The position numbers and the translations under genes are program-made. A stretch of DNA of 64,000 nt from a virus: IMG/VR virus record IMGVR_UViG_3300046507_000371, positions 62,001 to 126,000 of that record; one strand, 5' to 3'. The notes beneath the pieces were generated by a model, which had not been told where the DNA came from, ran no database searches, and saw only the letters and a program-made list of their open reading frames with translations. Shown piece after piece: positions 43,369 to 52,212 of this stretch. Each line of letters opens with the position of its first letter. Position 1 is the stretch's first letter.

Positions 43369-43372
43369 AATA

Positions 43373-43395
43373 GAGGTATCTTTCCAGGATACCTC
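43373..43395 (+). other. Hairpin before the 73-aa gene
   Basis: GAGGTATC and GGATACCTC form a strong stem 3 nt upstream of an ATG. With no T-run it is more likely to affect translation than to terminate transcription. Confidence 0.4.
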
Positions 43396-43398
43396 ATC

Positions 43399-43620
43399 AT
43401 GGCTTTTACATCAGCTTCTACCGACGCAACCATTGAGTTAGTATTTGACTCAACTGGTTCTCAACTAATCAGTCCGTCTTCTCTAGCTCATACATACGGC
43501 TACGACGGCTCAAACAATCTTATCACAGACACCATTACAGACGGTGTCAACACTTGGGTCAAGACCTATACTTATACCGGCAGTAACTTGACTGGCGAAA
43601 GCGCTTGGGTGAAGCAATGA
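43399..43620 (+). CDS. Small repeat-type tail protein (73 aa)
   Basis: The protein (FDSTGSQLISPSSLAHTYGYDGSN in outline) is a short YD-like beta repeat ending in ATGA overlap with the SGNH gene. It is probably a small adaptor for the following enzyme-bearing fibre. Confidence 0.5.
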   Translation: MAFTSASTDATIELVFDSTGSQLISPSSLAHTYGYDGSNNLITDTITDGVNTWVKTYTYTGSNLTGESAWVKQ

Positions 43621-44900
43621 GTCTAGGTCTAGGCGAATTTAAAAAGCTTCTTAAGCTTGCTGGAGTTGGTAGTTCTTCAGGTGGTGGCTCTACTACACCT
43701 CCGGGGCAAACAGTTCGTAACATTGCAACTCGTTGCCGTCAGAACTATCAAACCGTAGCTTCTGTTCAAGCTATGAAGTCAAAATCACAGCATACTAATA
43801 TGGGCGACCATATTCTTGCAGCCGATGGCGTTCAAATCGTAGTTGGTAACTGGTACGCTAATAACACTGGTGAGTTTTCTGGCCCGGCTACATCAACTGA
43901 GATGATCTCTATTGAGTACCCTCAAGGCGTATACAAACTAGCAACATTTGGCGGAAATCAATCAACAACATGTGCTGCTGGATCTAATGTAACAACCGAC
44001 GCTATTAAACTAGCTATTCCAAAGGGTGCTACATTCTGGGTTCACCGTTGGCAGACATTTCCATCAGCAGTGAGTATTCCTGTTTCAGCAAACGCTGTTA
44101 CTATTTCTACCTTTGATGTTGCAACTCAATACAGCGCTGCGCAATTAGCTGCACTTACTGTTGATCCTCGTTCATTCCTAACTGGTATGACTGCAAGTGG
44201 TGGCACAGCGGGCGGTGCATGGACTATGTATCCTCTGGCCGTCCTTGGTAAGTCTTCAGTGCCTAGCGTAATCGGATATGGGGATAGCCGTATGTCTGGT
44301 CGTTCAGATGCTCAAAGTACTCTGACTACAGCTGCAGACTTTGGCTATTTCGGTATGGGGGAAGTGTTCCGCTCTATTGGCCACTTATTGCCGTATACTA
44401 ACTGTGGCTGTGAAACAGATACGATTCAACAGTTCAATGCATTTCCTACATTCCGTAGTAATTTGGCTCAATACCACACCCACGTTCATTTCGAATATGG
44501 TGTTAACGATCTTACAGCAGGCCGTACAGCCGCAGTTATTCAAGCAGCGCTTCAGGCTGGGTACGCATTGTTTCCGACTAAGAAGATTTCTCAGTCAACG
44601 ATTCCTCCTGTAACTGCCAGTACAGATACTTGGCTTACCCTAGCTAACCAGACTACAGCAGGTACTAATCCACAACGTGTTATTCTAAATAACTGGATTC
44701 GTACTAAACCAAGTCCACTCTGGGCTTACTTTGAAGTAGCAGATGCTGTAGAATCAGCTCGTGATAGTGGGTTGTGGAAAGCCCCTACTGGATCAACAGG
44801 TATCTATAGCCCTGTTACTGGCGACGGTACACACGAAACTCCATACGGATATAGCCTTATTCAGCTTTCGAACGCCATCGATCCAACACTCTTCGTCTAA
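43617..44900 (+). CDS. SGNH/GDSL hydrolase tail fibre or spike (427 aa)
   Basis: I start at the ATG that overlaps the preceding stop (ATGA); a TTG 12 nt earlier is less likely. The C-terminal domain has the SGNH blocks: GYGDSRMSG with Ser224, YGVNDL near 296-300, and GDGTHETPYG giving Asp403 and His406. It should deacetylate or de-esterify a surface polysaccharide. The N-terminal 170 residues are Gly/Ser-rich and beta-like for attachment. Confidence 0.8.
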   Translation: MSLGLGEFKKLLKLAGVGSSSGGGSTTPPGQTVRNIATRCRQNYQTVASVQAMKSKSQHTNMGDHILAADGVQIVVGNWYANNTGEFSGPATSTEMISIEYPQGVYKLATFGGNQSTTCAAGSNVTTDAIKLAIPKGATFWVHRWQTFPSAVSIPVSANAVTISTFDVATQYSAAQLAALTVDPRSFLTGMTASGGTAGGAWTMYPLAVLGKSSVPSVIGYGDSRMSGRSDAQSTLTTAADFGYFGMGEVFRSIGHLLPYTNCGCETDTIQQFNAFPTFRSNLAQYHTHVHFEYGVNDLTAGRTAAVIQAALQAGYALFPTKKISQSTIPPVTASTDTWLTLANQTTAGTNPQRVILNNWIRTKPSPLWAYFEVADAVESARDSGLWKAPTGSTGIYSPVTGDGTHETPYGYSLIQLSNAIDPTLFV

Positions 44901-44909
44901 AGGACAAAC

Positions 44910-45413
44910 ATGTTTCTCATTCTGTACCCGTTCTACGCAATTGCATCGCTTCTGTTTGTAGTTGTTACGATGATCTTTGCACCGCTTATCGCTAAGTTCG
45001 TAGATGCTGAAGGCAATCTTCCTAAATGGCTCTCATGGTTTCAAACCTTTGATGCAACGTTATTTGAAGGTCGTCAGCCTCAGTATGGATTTACGGGTAC
45101 TGATGAGGAAGTAGCTACGAAATGGCTACGTCGTAATCCTGGCTACACGTTTGATTACGAGCCTCTTGGCGTAGCCTGGGATAAGACTCAGTGGACTGCA
45201 ACGTTTGTAAAGACTCAAGACGGGACTACGCGTTTTTTCGCTAAAGGCCCTAACGGTCAATTCAACTATGAATACGGCGGTAAGCATCTTCAAGTTAAGC
45301 TAGGCTGGAAAGCGTTTAATCTGTACAATGCTGATACTGGCACTTACAGAGATGGCAATTGGGGCCCTCTACCTAGAATCCCAGTTTGCTTCACGATCAA
45401 GCCAGTGCTGTAA
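44910..45413 (+). CDS. Membrane-anchored protein of unknown function (167 aa)
   Basis: One or two N-terminal hydrophobic helices (MFLILYPFYAIASLLFVVVT) precede a soluble domain rich in Trp and Tyr (NPGYTFDYEPLGVAWDKTQW). Similar anchored proteins are common in phage lysis/fibre regions, but no function is known to me. Confidence 0.5.
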   Translation: MFLILYPFYAIASLLFVVVTMIFAPLIAKFVDAEGNLPKWLSWFQTFDATLFEGRQPQYGFTGTDEEVATKWLRRNPGYTFDYEPLGVAWDKTQWTATFVKTQDGTTRFFAKGPNGQFNYEYGGKHLQVKLGWKAFNLYNADTGTYRDGNWGPLPRIPVCFTIKPVL

Positions 45414-45439
45414 AATAAAAACACAACTTTAGAAGAATT

Positions 45440-45889
45440 ATGAGCTTAGTAACCTTTAACACTGTTAGATTCTACACCCAGGACGATGTGTACCACTACA
45501 CGGCAGATAATCGTCCCCTCCAAGACTTAGCGTCTAATGATACTTTGCTCCAAGAGGCTATTGATACTGTAAATGATTCCGTTTCTAACTTGGCTACAGT
45601 AGTAGTTTCTCCTGGCGATGTCAATGTCGTAGTAGTAGAAGCGCCTAACACTTTGGTCTATTACACTACTGCTATAACGGCAACTCGTACGGTCACTATG
45701 CCGAACATCACAGATAGCAATGTTTGTACTGTTAGGGTTACGAGGGCTTCAACGTCTACTGGCTCATTTTCTATCAGTATCAAACAGCCTGGCGGTGCCA
45801 ACATTAAAAGCCTTTCCTCAGCAGGGACTTGGGCTGATTTCATGTATACAGGTTCAGCGTGGATTCAAACAGCAGCAGGAAGTCTATAA
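45440..45889 (+). CDS. Fibre-tip / virion protein (149 aa)
   Basis: This is a beta-rich C-terminal module (TRTVTMPNITDSNVCTVRVT, then SFSISIKQPGGANI) preceded by a short helix (RPLQDLASNDTLLQEAIDTV). The pattern is common in fibre stalks or heads. It is the last gene of the plus-strand late block. Confidence 0.5.
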   Translation: MSLVTFNTVRFYTQDDVYHYTADNRPLQDLASNDTLLQEAIDTVNDSVSNLATVVVSPGDVNVVVVEAPNTLVYYTTAITATRTVTMPNITDSNVCTVRVTRASTSTGSFSISIKQPGGANIKSLSSAGTWADFMYTGSAWIQTAAGSL

Positions 45890-45909
45890 CAGCTTTGATA
45901 AGCTAAAAA

Positions 45910-45936
45910 AAGCCACGCTAGAAACGTGGCTTTTTC
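45910..45936. terminator. Bidirectional terminator ending the late block
   Basis: AGCCACG and CGTGGCT pair, with an A-run before and TTTTTC after, between convergent plus- and minus-strand operons. Confidence 0.88.
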
Positions 45937-45940
45937 TTTG

Positions 45941-46513
45941 TTACTTACCTGTCTTTTTTCTCATCGCTTTGAACTTCGGCACTAGCTTGTGCCAGATATC
46001 TGTCAACTCAGCTACATCATTCATGATGGATACGACTGGATGATCTTCAATAGAGATGTTCTTCTTAGGCTCGACCGTGACTCTGACGTCTACCTCTTGA
46101 GGCTTACTCTGAGTAATAGGCCCGTCAGGTTCGAACTTCAATACAGGCTTTGGCTTGTTTTCTTCTGGTACAGGGAATGGCTTGTAAAAGTTCTGATATG
46201 TATTCTGGACAAGCTTAGGCGGATCTTCTCTAACCGGCTCTGGTTCTGGCTCAATCTCAGGTTCTTCATCACTAATACAATCCATCTCGTATTCGTCTAA
46301 TGCATCTTCAGCCTGTTCAAGGTTATCTACATCAAACGTCAACTGCCCGTCCATATCCGGATGGCATAAAACGATTTGATGAGTGTTATGTTTTGATACA
46401 TCAGCCATGACTTCTAATTCGATCATGACCTTGACACGTTTAAGGTGCAGAGGAAAGAGTTCTTTCTCTTCCTCCTTATCTTCATAATATCGTTGATGCC
46501 AATCGTCGTGCAT
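45941..46513 (-). CDS. Unrecognised acidic, proline-rich protein (190 aa)
   Basis: The N terminus is charged and helical, residues about 90-130 are Glu/Pro-rich and probably disordered (SDEEPEIEPEPEPVREDPPK), and the C terminus is a helix (AELTDIWHKLVPKFKAMRKK). It is last in the operon that starts at 51550 and follows the dUTPase gene directly. No motif was recognised. Confidence 0.5.
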   Translation of the reverse strand: MHDDWHQRYYEDKEEEKELFPLHLKRVKVMIELEVMADVSKHNTHQIVLCHPDMDGQLTFDVDNLEQAEDALDEYEMDCISDEEPEIEPEPEPVREDPPKLVQNTYQNFYKPFPVPEENKPKPVLKFEPDGPITQSKPQEVDVRVTVEPKKNISIEDHPVVSIMNDVAELTDIWHKLVPKFKAMRKKTGK

Positions 46514-47281
46514 TTACTTGCCTTTTAGTACTGGATCCCAAACTGCGTCATAGACTTGCTTGTACTTCTCATCTAAGAGACTCTCAAGCTCTGCTTTAAA
46601 AGTGTCGCTTGCAGGATTAAGCTTTGCAGCAGTCTCTGAAAGCCACACGTTATCTTCTACACCATTCCAAGTCTTAATGTAATACTCTCTATTTGAGTAA
46701 GCATCTGGACTGTAGATACCTTTCTTATACCCGTTTTTCCAACGAAGTTGATTCAGACAAACCTTGCCTACGAATAGAGCGTAAAAGTCTGAGATAGTCA
46801 ACTTCAATGCAGAAACTACGTCGAAGAAGGAGTATAAAAGTTGACTGAAGAACGTCCCTTTTACAGCATGAACATCATAGTCTTCATCTCCTCGATTAGT
46901 ATTCTTCTCGTTATCGTAATCGAGAATATCTGAGATGAGACACTTGATACGACGCTTAAGATACGCTACATCAATTTCACCACTGAAGTTTTTATAATCA
47001 GAATGGATCTTGACATGTTTCTCAAAGATATTTTCATAACCTTCCGCCATTACTTCACTAAACAAGAAGTGACCTACATCAACGATTTCAAGCTTGACTT
47101 GATCCCAGTCGATCTTACGGTCAATAGCACGCCACCATTCCCAGTTCAAATGGTTATATGCTTCGGTAGCCTCAGTGAACATTGCGTCCGGATAGGGCCA
47201 ACCCTTTTCTTTCCACTCAAGGCTGAGTTTCTGATTGAGAGTTTCTTGGATGGAGAGAAAGTTTTGAGCGATGCTTGTCAT
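46514..47281 (-). CDS. Dimeric all-alpha dUTPase-like pyrophosphatase
   Basis: The 255-aa protein has the MazG/dUTPase_2 signature: EATEAYNHLNWEWWRAID (E-x-x-E with WW) and KLEIVDVGHFLFSEV (E-x-x-D), the Mg-binding helices of dimeric dUTPases. It would hydrolyse dUTP to dUMP to keep uracil out of phage DNA or feed dTMP synthesis. It sits one base after its upstream neighbour's region in a dense operon with other nucleotide enzymes. Confidence 0.8.
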   Translation of the reverse strand: MTSIAQNFLSIQETLNQKLSLEWKEKGWPYPDAMFTEATEAYNHLNWEWWRAIDRKIDWDQVKLEIVDVGHFLFSEVMAEGYENIFEKHVKIHSDYKNFSGEIDVAYLKRRIKCLISDILDYDNEKNTNRGDEDYDVHAVKGTFFSQLLYSFFDVVSALKLTISDFYALFVGKVCLNQLRWKNGYKKGIYSPDAYSNREYYIKTWNGVEDNVWLSETAAKLNPASDTFKAELESLLDEKYKQVYDAVWDPVLKGK

Positions 47282-47284
47282 TGA

Positions 47285-47977
47285 TTATTTACCGTCTTCT
47301 GAATTGCTGAGAAACGTAGTTCTAACGCCAGTGATGTTATCACCGAACGTTGTTGTTTCTTGTGGCATTCCGGGAAAGTCACCGGCACGATAGGGTTGAC
47401 CAGGCAAGCCAACTGTTGGAGCTGGTTGATATGGAATATAAGGCTGCGTTATAGGAACTACAGGTGCAGGCTGTACAACCGGATTTTTGTTGAGTTCAGC
47501 CTGAATTTCGATAAGTTCTCTTTCTATGTTCAGGAAGAGTTGAGTAACGAAATTCTTTACAGTAGCGTCAGTTACGATGCTAAGCAAGTATTTATACTCT
47601 GTAATCTTTTTCTTTAGCTCGATTAGGCGTTGTTGAGCTGATAATGGAGCAACTGTTGGAGCCATGTTAATTGTTAGTTGATCTAGAGGCGATGGAGTCT
47701 TTGGACCGATTGTAGGATACACCGGTGTTTGGATGATCCCTGTTACGGCTTGGTTAGGGCTGAGCTTATTGAAGTCTTCTACTAACTCTTTCAAAGACTT
47801 TGTTTTATTACCATTAGCATCAATGCTTATGCGACGCTGTTTTCTTTCTTCTTCTGAGAGTTCTACCATTTGCTTTCTCACTTCCGTCATGTCTACATGG
47901 CCAAGAGACCATTCTTCATAATTGGAAAGAGGGCTTTCGCCCTCAATCTTATCCGAACTTCTTTTTAAGATCTTCAT
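47285..47977 (-). CDS. Unrecognised 230-aa protein with proline-rich tail
   Basis: A central helix pair (KKITEYKYLLSIVTDATVKN, then TQLFLNIERELIEIQAELNK) is flanked by flexible Pro-rich ends (PAPVVPITQPYIPYQPAPTV). The protein may be a scaffold or virion-associated factor. It overlaps its upstream gene by 29 nt. Confidence 0.5.
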   Translation of the reverse strand: MKILKRSSDKIEGESPLSNYEEWSLGHVDMTEVRKQMVELSEEERKQRRISIDANGNKTKSLKELVEDFNKLSPNQAVTGIIQTPVYPTIGPKTPSPLDQLTINMAPTVAPLSAQQRLIELKKKITEYKYLLSIVTDATVKNFVTQLFLNIERELIEIQAELNKNPVVQPAPVVPITQPYIPYQPAPTVGLPGQPYRAGDFPGMPQETTTFGDNITGVRTTFLSNSEDGK

Positions 47978-48242
47978 ACTGCTTACGTTCTATTTCTTCT
48001 CGATTCTTAGCATAAAAAGCTTCTTGTTCAAGCCTACTCTTATACTCGTCATCGGTTTCGTCACGATGTACGTCTACGTAGAAATATACTTCCTCATTGT
48101 AGTCAGTGGTCCATTCAATAGTAGACTCAGGGCCATACTTCGCTTCTAGACTCTGAAAGAATTTAACTGCTTCACTAGTCTTGCCAATAAAATCGTACTT
48201 ACTGAAATCTTCTACGTTTTCAGAAATTTTTCTTTTCGTCAT
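47949..48242 (-). CDS. Unrecognised 97-aa protein
   Basis: This highly charged protein has an alpha/beta N terminus (EAVKFFQSLEAKYGPESTIE) and a long acidic-basic helix at the end (EREEIERKQYEDLKK-like). It is coupled to the 54-aa gene upstream by ATGA. The function is unknown. Confidence 0.5.
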   Translation of the reverse strand: MTKRKISENVEDFSKYDFIGKTSEAVKFFQSLEAKYGPESTIEWTTDYNEEVYFYVDVHRDETDDEYKSRLEQEAFYAKNREEIERKQYEDLKKKFG

Positions 48243-48403
48243 TGCTCTGAAGCTTTAAGAACTTCTTTAATCAAATTAAAAACAGCGTCATCATTAACAA
48301 CAGTCTCAGTCCATGAATCTTCATACCAAGACCGTTCACGACGCATTGTAAGATTGTTTCTGTGAGTATTTATAAACTCTTTTATGTCTTTGTCGCTAAT
48401 CAT
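48239..48403 (-). CDS. 54-aa protein coupled on both sides
   Basis: This small frame (MISDKDIKEFINTHRNNLTM...) shares ATGA with the stop of the 185-aa gene and its own stop shares ATGA with the 97-aa gene. The double coupling in a dense operon makes it real despite its size. The family is not recognised. Confidence 0.65.
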   Translation of the reverse strand: MISDKDIKEFINTHRNNLTMRRERSWYEDSWTETVVNDDAVFNLIKEVLKASEQ

Positions 48404-48957
48404 CGATTCTGACTTTCACATTCACCGAGCAGGCCTGCATATGCTGCGAGATCAACATAATCATCACGGTTATACTTACCATTACGACTACGTACAATCT
48501 TCAACACAACAAGGAACATCCAAGCATCAGCCTCGTTAATGTTGTGACCGGTAATTGCATTAAACACTTCTGCAATCTTGGCCGCTGTGCGTTCCCCACC
48601 TTCTGCATCACGCAATGCTGCACGTTGCTTCATTGTGTTTGAAGCTTCGTCAAGAAAGCTGTGTGCGCTTTGCTTGTCAGGCTGAGGTTCTTTCTTTAGT
48701 TCCTTGATAAATGCTTGAGTTGCTAAATCAGGAACTTCTGTTGCTGGGAAGGATGGAAGTGGAGCAGCCTTGATCTTATTCTCAATAGGATTAGTCTCAA
48801 CACCAATCTTACTGAGACGTCTCTCCATTGCTTCCATATCTTTTCGTACTTGTGCTTCTTGTGATTCTGAAAGCTTTACAACGTGCTCTACATCTTCAGG
48901 GTTTGAGTATAGAGCACGTGCCCAATCTACTGCGGTTGTCTTAAGTGGTTCTGTCAT
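48400..48957 (-). CDS. DUF6378-like phage protein (185 aa)
   Basis: The C-terminal half (EVFNAITGHNINEADAW, LKIVRSRNGKYNRDDYVDLA, AYAGLLGE) matches a domain common in phages that I associate with DUF6378. The N-terminal half is charged and flexible. It is coupled by ATGA at both ends. The biochemical role is not known. Confidence 0.65.
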   Translation of the reverse strand: MTEPLKTTAVDWARALYSNPEDVEHVVKLSESQEAQVRKDMEAMERRLSKIGVETNPIENKIKAAPLPSFPATEVPDLATQAFIKELKKEPQPDKQSAHSFLDEASNTMKQRAALRDAEGGERTAAKIAEVFNAITGHNINEADAWMFLVVLKIVRSRNGKYNRDDYVDLAAYAGLLGECESQNR

Positions 48958-49463
48958 GCTAGTTGTGGTTCGTTTGGTTCACTCGGAGTTTCCTCCGGTT
49001 CGTTAAGTTTTTCAATTTCAGTATCATACCAAATCGCTGCGATCAGAGGAAGTGCGGAACCGTAATTTTCGTCTTCCATCAAGTCCATAGCGTCTTTGAT
49101 ACAATTCATATCAGCCCATTTGAGAATCTCAGGATCTGAATCCATGAGAAGTTTCTCAACTTCACGGCTGAAAGCGTTACCAATGATCTCTTGCTTACGA
49201 CTACTAGGAATCGTCTTCATAAACGAGTTAGTGATCTCGTCTTGAATACTCGTTTCTTCGCTAGCAATTTGATTGCCAATCGTAACATACGCATCCCGGC
49301 GATGCACGTAACCCATCACCTTGACCTTCTCTTCCATATCTTCGAAATGCTGAGTGTAGAGATCAAATGCGTTTTTACATTGATACTTATCGAGATACGG
49401 CTGAATCTGCGTGGTAAGGAATTTGATGTTACCAGCGATCATTTGTTGAATTTTGCTATACAT
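48954..49463 (-). CDS. Unrecognised 169-aa protein
   Basis: This mostly helical acidic protein (QMIAGNIKFLTTQIQPYLDK, EKLLMDSDPEILKWADMNCI) ends in a Pro/Glu-rich tail. Its start overlaps the stop of the DHH gene (TAATG). It may be a regulatory partner in the nucleotide-enzyme operon; no motif supports a specific role. Confidence 0.5.
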   Translation of the reverse strand: MYSKIQQMIAGNIKFLTTQIQPYLDKYQCKNAFDLYTQHFEDMEEKVKVMGYVHRRDAYVTIGNQIASEETSIQDEITNSFMKTIPSSRKQEIIGNAFSREVEKLLMDSDPEILKWADMNCIKDAMDLMEDENYGSALPLIAAIWYDTEIEKLNEPEETPSEPNEPQLA

Positions 49464-50320
49464 TATTCACTCCACCATTCGTCGTTAAGGATATGTTCAA
49501 GAATCTTGAAACCAACTCTACAACCAGCAGCGTTGGGATGCCCGCCACCGCCTAGTGCTTTACATAGATCAGCTACGTTAACGCCACTATCTTTATGTGA
49601 GCGCATTGACAACACTACATCATTGTCTTTGGTAATGAACCACATAATCGCAAGATCAACGTTAAGCGTTTTGTCTTCACAGATTGCTGCACCCTTCTCA
49701 GAGATGAACTCACCTGTGTTTAGAATCCCTGCTTGATACTTATCAAAGTTCACTACCCTGACTGTCTTTGGCACTGCTGCTTCAACGATTTGTTTCTGTT
49801 GTTGGAGCAAAGTGTTACCGATGTCGATAAGCTTTGGCAGTTCTTCTTCCTGCTCAGCATAGTTGTTCCATGCATCCATACGGCCTTTGAGAAGCCCAAG
49901 CCCTGAATGCACTGCTGCACTTAGAGGAAACTTGAACTTCCACAAGTCACGGTCCTGAACGTACTGAAGCAACATCGGAACAGGGTCGTCGGGATGGAAA
50001 TATTCCCAGGCTAGCACTGCCCCAGACTTGGTCATATCGAAGACCACGTCAGAAAGGCCTAGGAGGGCCTCCTGAGCAGTGGCGTGATGGTCGATGACTA
50101 CTACCCTCTTGCAGCGGCTCCTGAGTGCCTCTAAAGCCGTCCTGGGCATACTGAAGTCTAACATGAATACCTCAGTGTAACTCGTCTGAGGAAAATCGGG
50201 TAGATTTTGACCATACTGACAAGCATGGTATTCAGCATTGTCACCAAACTTCTTCCAAGCTGCGTAACGTGCACCCGTGCCATCCATGCATGAAGCATGG
50301 TAAAGAATTACTGTATTCAT
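49463..50320 (-). CDS. DHH/DHHA1-family phosphoesterase
   Basis: The 285-aa protein has HASCMDGTGA near the N terminus, VVVIDHHAT with Asp77-His78-His79, and the DHHA1 signature GGGGHPNAAG near 255. This family hydrolyses short oligonucleotides, pAp or cyclic dinucleotides with Mn2+. In a phage it may destroy nucleotide second messengers used in defence or recycle nanoRNA. The start overlaps the preceding stop by ATGA. Confidence 0.88.
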   Translation of the reverse strand: MNTVILYHASCMDGTGARYAAWKKFGDNAEYHACQYGQNLPDFPQTSYTEVFMLDFSMPRTALEALRSRCKRVVVIDHHATAQEALLGLSDVVFDMTKSGAVLAWEYFHPDDPVPMLLQYVQDRDLWKFKFPLSAAVHSGLGLLKGRMDAWNNYAEQEEELPKLIDIGNTLLQQQKQIVEAAVPKTVRVVNFDKYQAGILNTGEFISEKGAAICEDKTLNVDLAIMWFITKDNDVVLSMRSHKDSGVNVADLCKALGGGGHPNAAGCRVGFKILEHILNDEWWSE

Positions 50321-51180
50321 AGCTGAATCATGTCTGAGTCTGAGGTGATCAACTCACCATCAAAATATACCTCTGCTTCTACCGTGATTTCGCCATCTGA
50401 TTCCTGAACGCTAAGACGCAGATCAAGACTCTCCTTAATGAGATCTCTGAGCATAGTCTTCAACTGTGATTCAGTAACAGTGAGCGGGGCTTCACTAACC
50501 GGTTCTCCAAAGATAGCATTAGTGCCATTGGTAGAATTGCCGTTAGTGTAGTAGAAACTTCTATTCGTCGTGGTAGCAGGGGCAGCTGCCCACATACCTC
50601 CTCCAGTTGTAGCTGCTGATGCAGCTGCTACTGTTGCGTACTCAATAGCTCCATTGGCATCATTCCCAAAAAGTCTACGAGTGGGACCTTCTTGGTTTAA
50701 CCAGTCCTGTATAGCTATGCCAGCAGTTGCGCGGGCAGCATCAAAACCAACATGAACTGCAGCTAAAGATGGATGAACTCCATCCATAGTAGGCTCTGTA
50801 GTAGGCTGACCACGAGCCTGACGTCTTTGATTCTCTTGTTGCCTCAGACGTTGATCTGGGCGTTGATTCCACTGTGCCATGTCATCATTTCCTAAGTGTT
50901 GATCTACTTCGTATCGTATATCTCTAACAATTAACTCTGCGAAATCGGGCGATTCTCTACGTTGTAGAAAGAGAGGAACATGAGTTTGAACATAAAAGTA
51001 CTCGATCGTACCTACCAGCCTAAATTGACATCTAATTGTATTAGAAGGCTCTGCTACATTGCCTGACCCTGCTAAATTAGGCAGTATTTGAATTTGTACA
51101 AAATTTACTCCCCTTGGATACCCGCGATAAGCCTCAGCGAGTAGATTTGATAAATCACTAACTACTTCTCGTATGTCCAC
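50317..51180 (-). CDS. Unrecognised 287-aa protein
   Basis: An N-terminal alpha/beta domain (RCQFRLVGTIEYFYVQTHVP) is followed by a Gln/Arg-rich linker and a C-terminal strand-helix region with acidic end. It may be a structural or DNA-associated protein. It follows the deaminase-like gene after 4 nt. The family is not recognised. Confidence 0.5.
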   Translation of the reverse strand: MDIREVVSDLSNLLAEAYRGYPRGVNFVQIQILPNLAGSGNVAEPSNTIRCQFRLVGTIEYFYVQTHVPLFLQRRESPDFAELIVRDIRYEVDQHLGNDDMAQWNQRPDQRLRQQENQRRQARGQPTTEPTMDGVHPSLAAVHVGFDAARATAGIAIQDWLNQEGPTRRLFGNDANGAIEYATVAAASAATTGGGMWAAAPATTTNRSFYYTNGNSTNGTNAIFGEPVSEAPLTVTESQLKTMLRDLIKESLDLRLSVQESDGEITVEAEVYFDGELITSDSDMIQL

Positions 51181-51184
51181 ATTT

Positions 51185-51550
51185 CTATACCGTGTATTCT
51201 ATTGATTCAATTCCTGCCTGTTTGATAGCCATCATGCATACGGGACAGGGCTTAGCCAGTCTAAGTTCACCAGCGTTACCTACCCTTACGACTACTATCT
51301 TGGCAGGGATTCCATTCTTTACTTTTACTAAAGCAGCTACCTCAGCATGTAGCCAGTGACGATGACTGTTCCCAGTCTTCTTAGCTAACTCAGCCTGTCG
51401 AGGATGAGTCTTCACATATGAGTTAGTTCCAGTGGCTAAAATTTTGCCCTTGCGATCAAGCACCGCTGCTGCTATTCGATACCTACCTGTTTCTGGTTGA
51501 GCTGAGTCAAGAGCCAACCTTTTAAGTTTTTCTATAAGTCTACTACTCAT
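51185..51550 (-). CDS. Cytidine/deoxycytidylate deaminase-like protein
   Basis: The 121-aa protein carries the zinc site of the CDA fold, His68-Ala-Glu70 in HWLHAEVAALV and Pro-Cys102-Pro-Val-Cys105 in KPCPVCMMAIK. It would deaminate a cytosine nucleotide, or act on tRNA/other cytidines; the enzyme is shorter than T4 dCMP deaminase. It is first in the operon whose promoter lies at 51574, together with dUTPase and DHH genes. Confidence 0.85.
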   Translation of the reverse strand: MSSRLIEKLKRLALDSAQPETGRYRIAAAVLDRKGKILATGTNSYVKTHPRQAELAKKTGNSHRHWLHAEVAALVKVKNGIPAKIVVVRVGNAGELRLAKPCPVCMMAIKQAGIESIEYTV

Positions 51551-51573
51551 GGTTTACCCTACTGTGCGTCTCC

Positions 51574-51579
51574 CTTATA
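51574..51579 (-). promoter_or_regulatory. Extended -10 promoter of the 45.9-51.6 kb operon
   Basis: The minus strand reads CCTTGGTATAAGGGAG, 24 nt upstream of the deaminase-like start, in the edge of the inverted repeat element. Confidence 0.65.
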
Positions 51580-51589
51580 CCAAGGATTC

Positions 51590-52160
51590 GCAAGAAACTG
51601 GACACATGTCCAGAAATGTCCGTTTTCATTGAAACGAGAAAACGTATATAGAACAATGAGTTATAGCACTGCTGTCCAATTTGTCCAGAAACTTTTTAGA
51701 AAACTGGACAGGCTCTAAGCCTTTGTATATAAGGCTCACAGCGATTTTGTCCAGTTTTTTTCACTTTTTTCTAAAAACCATACCTCACTTTCTATTAGAA
51801 ATAAAAAACTAGCAAAAAGGTTACCTCACCCTCTTATATATAAATATATTTTTTAAAAGTTCAAATATAAATATATATATAGTACCCCCATATTCCTGGA
51901 CTGTTAGGGTGAACCCTATGTTGTTACTTTTTTGTTTTTTTATTTATCAAATAGAAAGTGAGGTATGGTTTTTGGAAAAAAGGCCAAAAAACTGGACAAT
52001 CGGGCTCTCAGCCTTATGCAGCAAGGGTTTCAGCTGTCCAGTTTTTTTTAGAGAAATTGGACAAACTGGACACGCTCCCCGCAAACCCTTTGTTTATAAG
52101 GCTCTAAGGTTTTTGGACAAAATGAGATTTCTGGACATGTGTCCAGTTTTTTCTCAGAAG
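51590..52160. repeat. Non-coding TGTCCAG-iteron element, copy B (inverted)
   Basis: This is the near-copy of 5320-5895 in the opposite orientation, with the same order of features: TGTCCAG hairpins, the CCATACCTCACTTTC inverted pair, and the TATA core. Block 52033-52092 is identical to 5387-5446 reversed, and the AT core is identical too. Divergence is concentrated near the outer repeats. No credible gene is present. Confidence 0.85.
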
Positions 52161-52163
52161 GCT

Positions 52164-52193
52164 AAAAAAAGCCGAGTCGAAACCCGGCTTTTA
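52164..52193 (-). terminator. Terminator after the Ro60 gene
   Basis: On the minus strand, AAAAGCCGGG and CTCGGCTTTT pair imperfectly and are followed by TTTAG, just past the Ro60 stop codon. Confidence 0.75.
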
Positions 52194-52212
52194 CTTACTA
52201 CAACCTTTCAAC

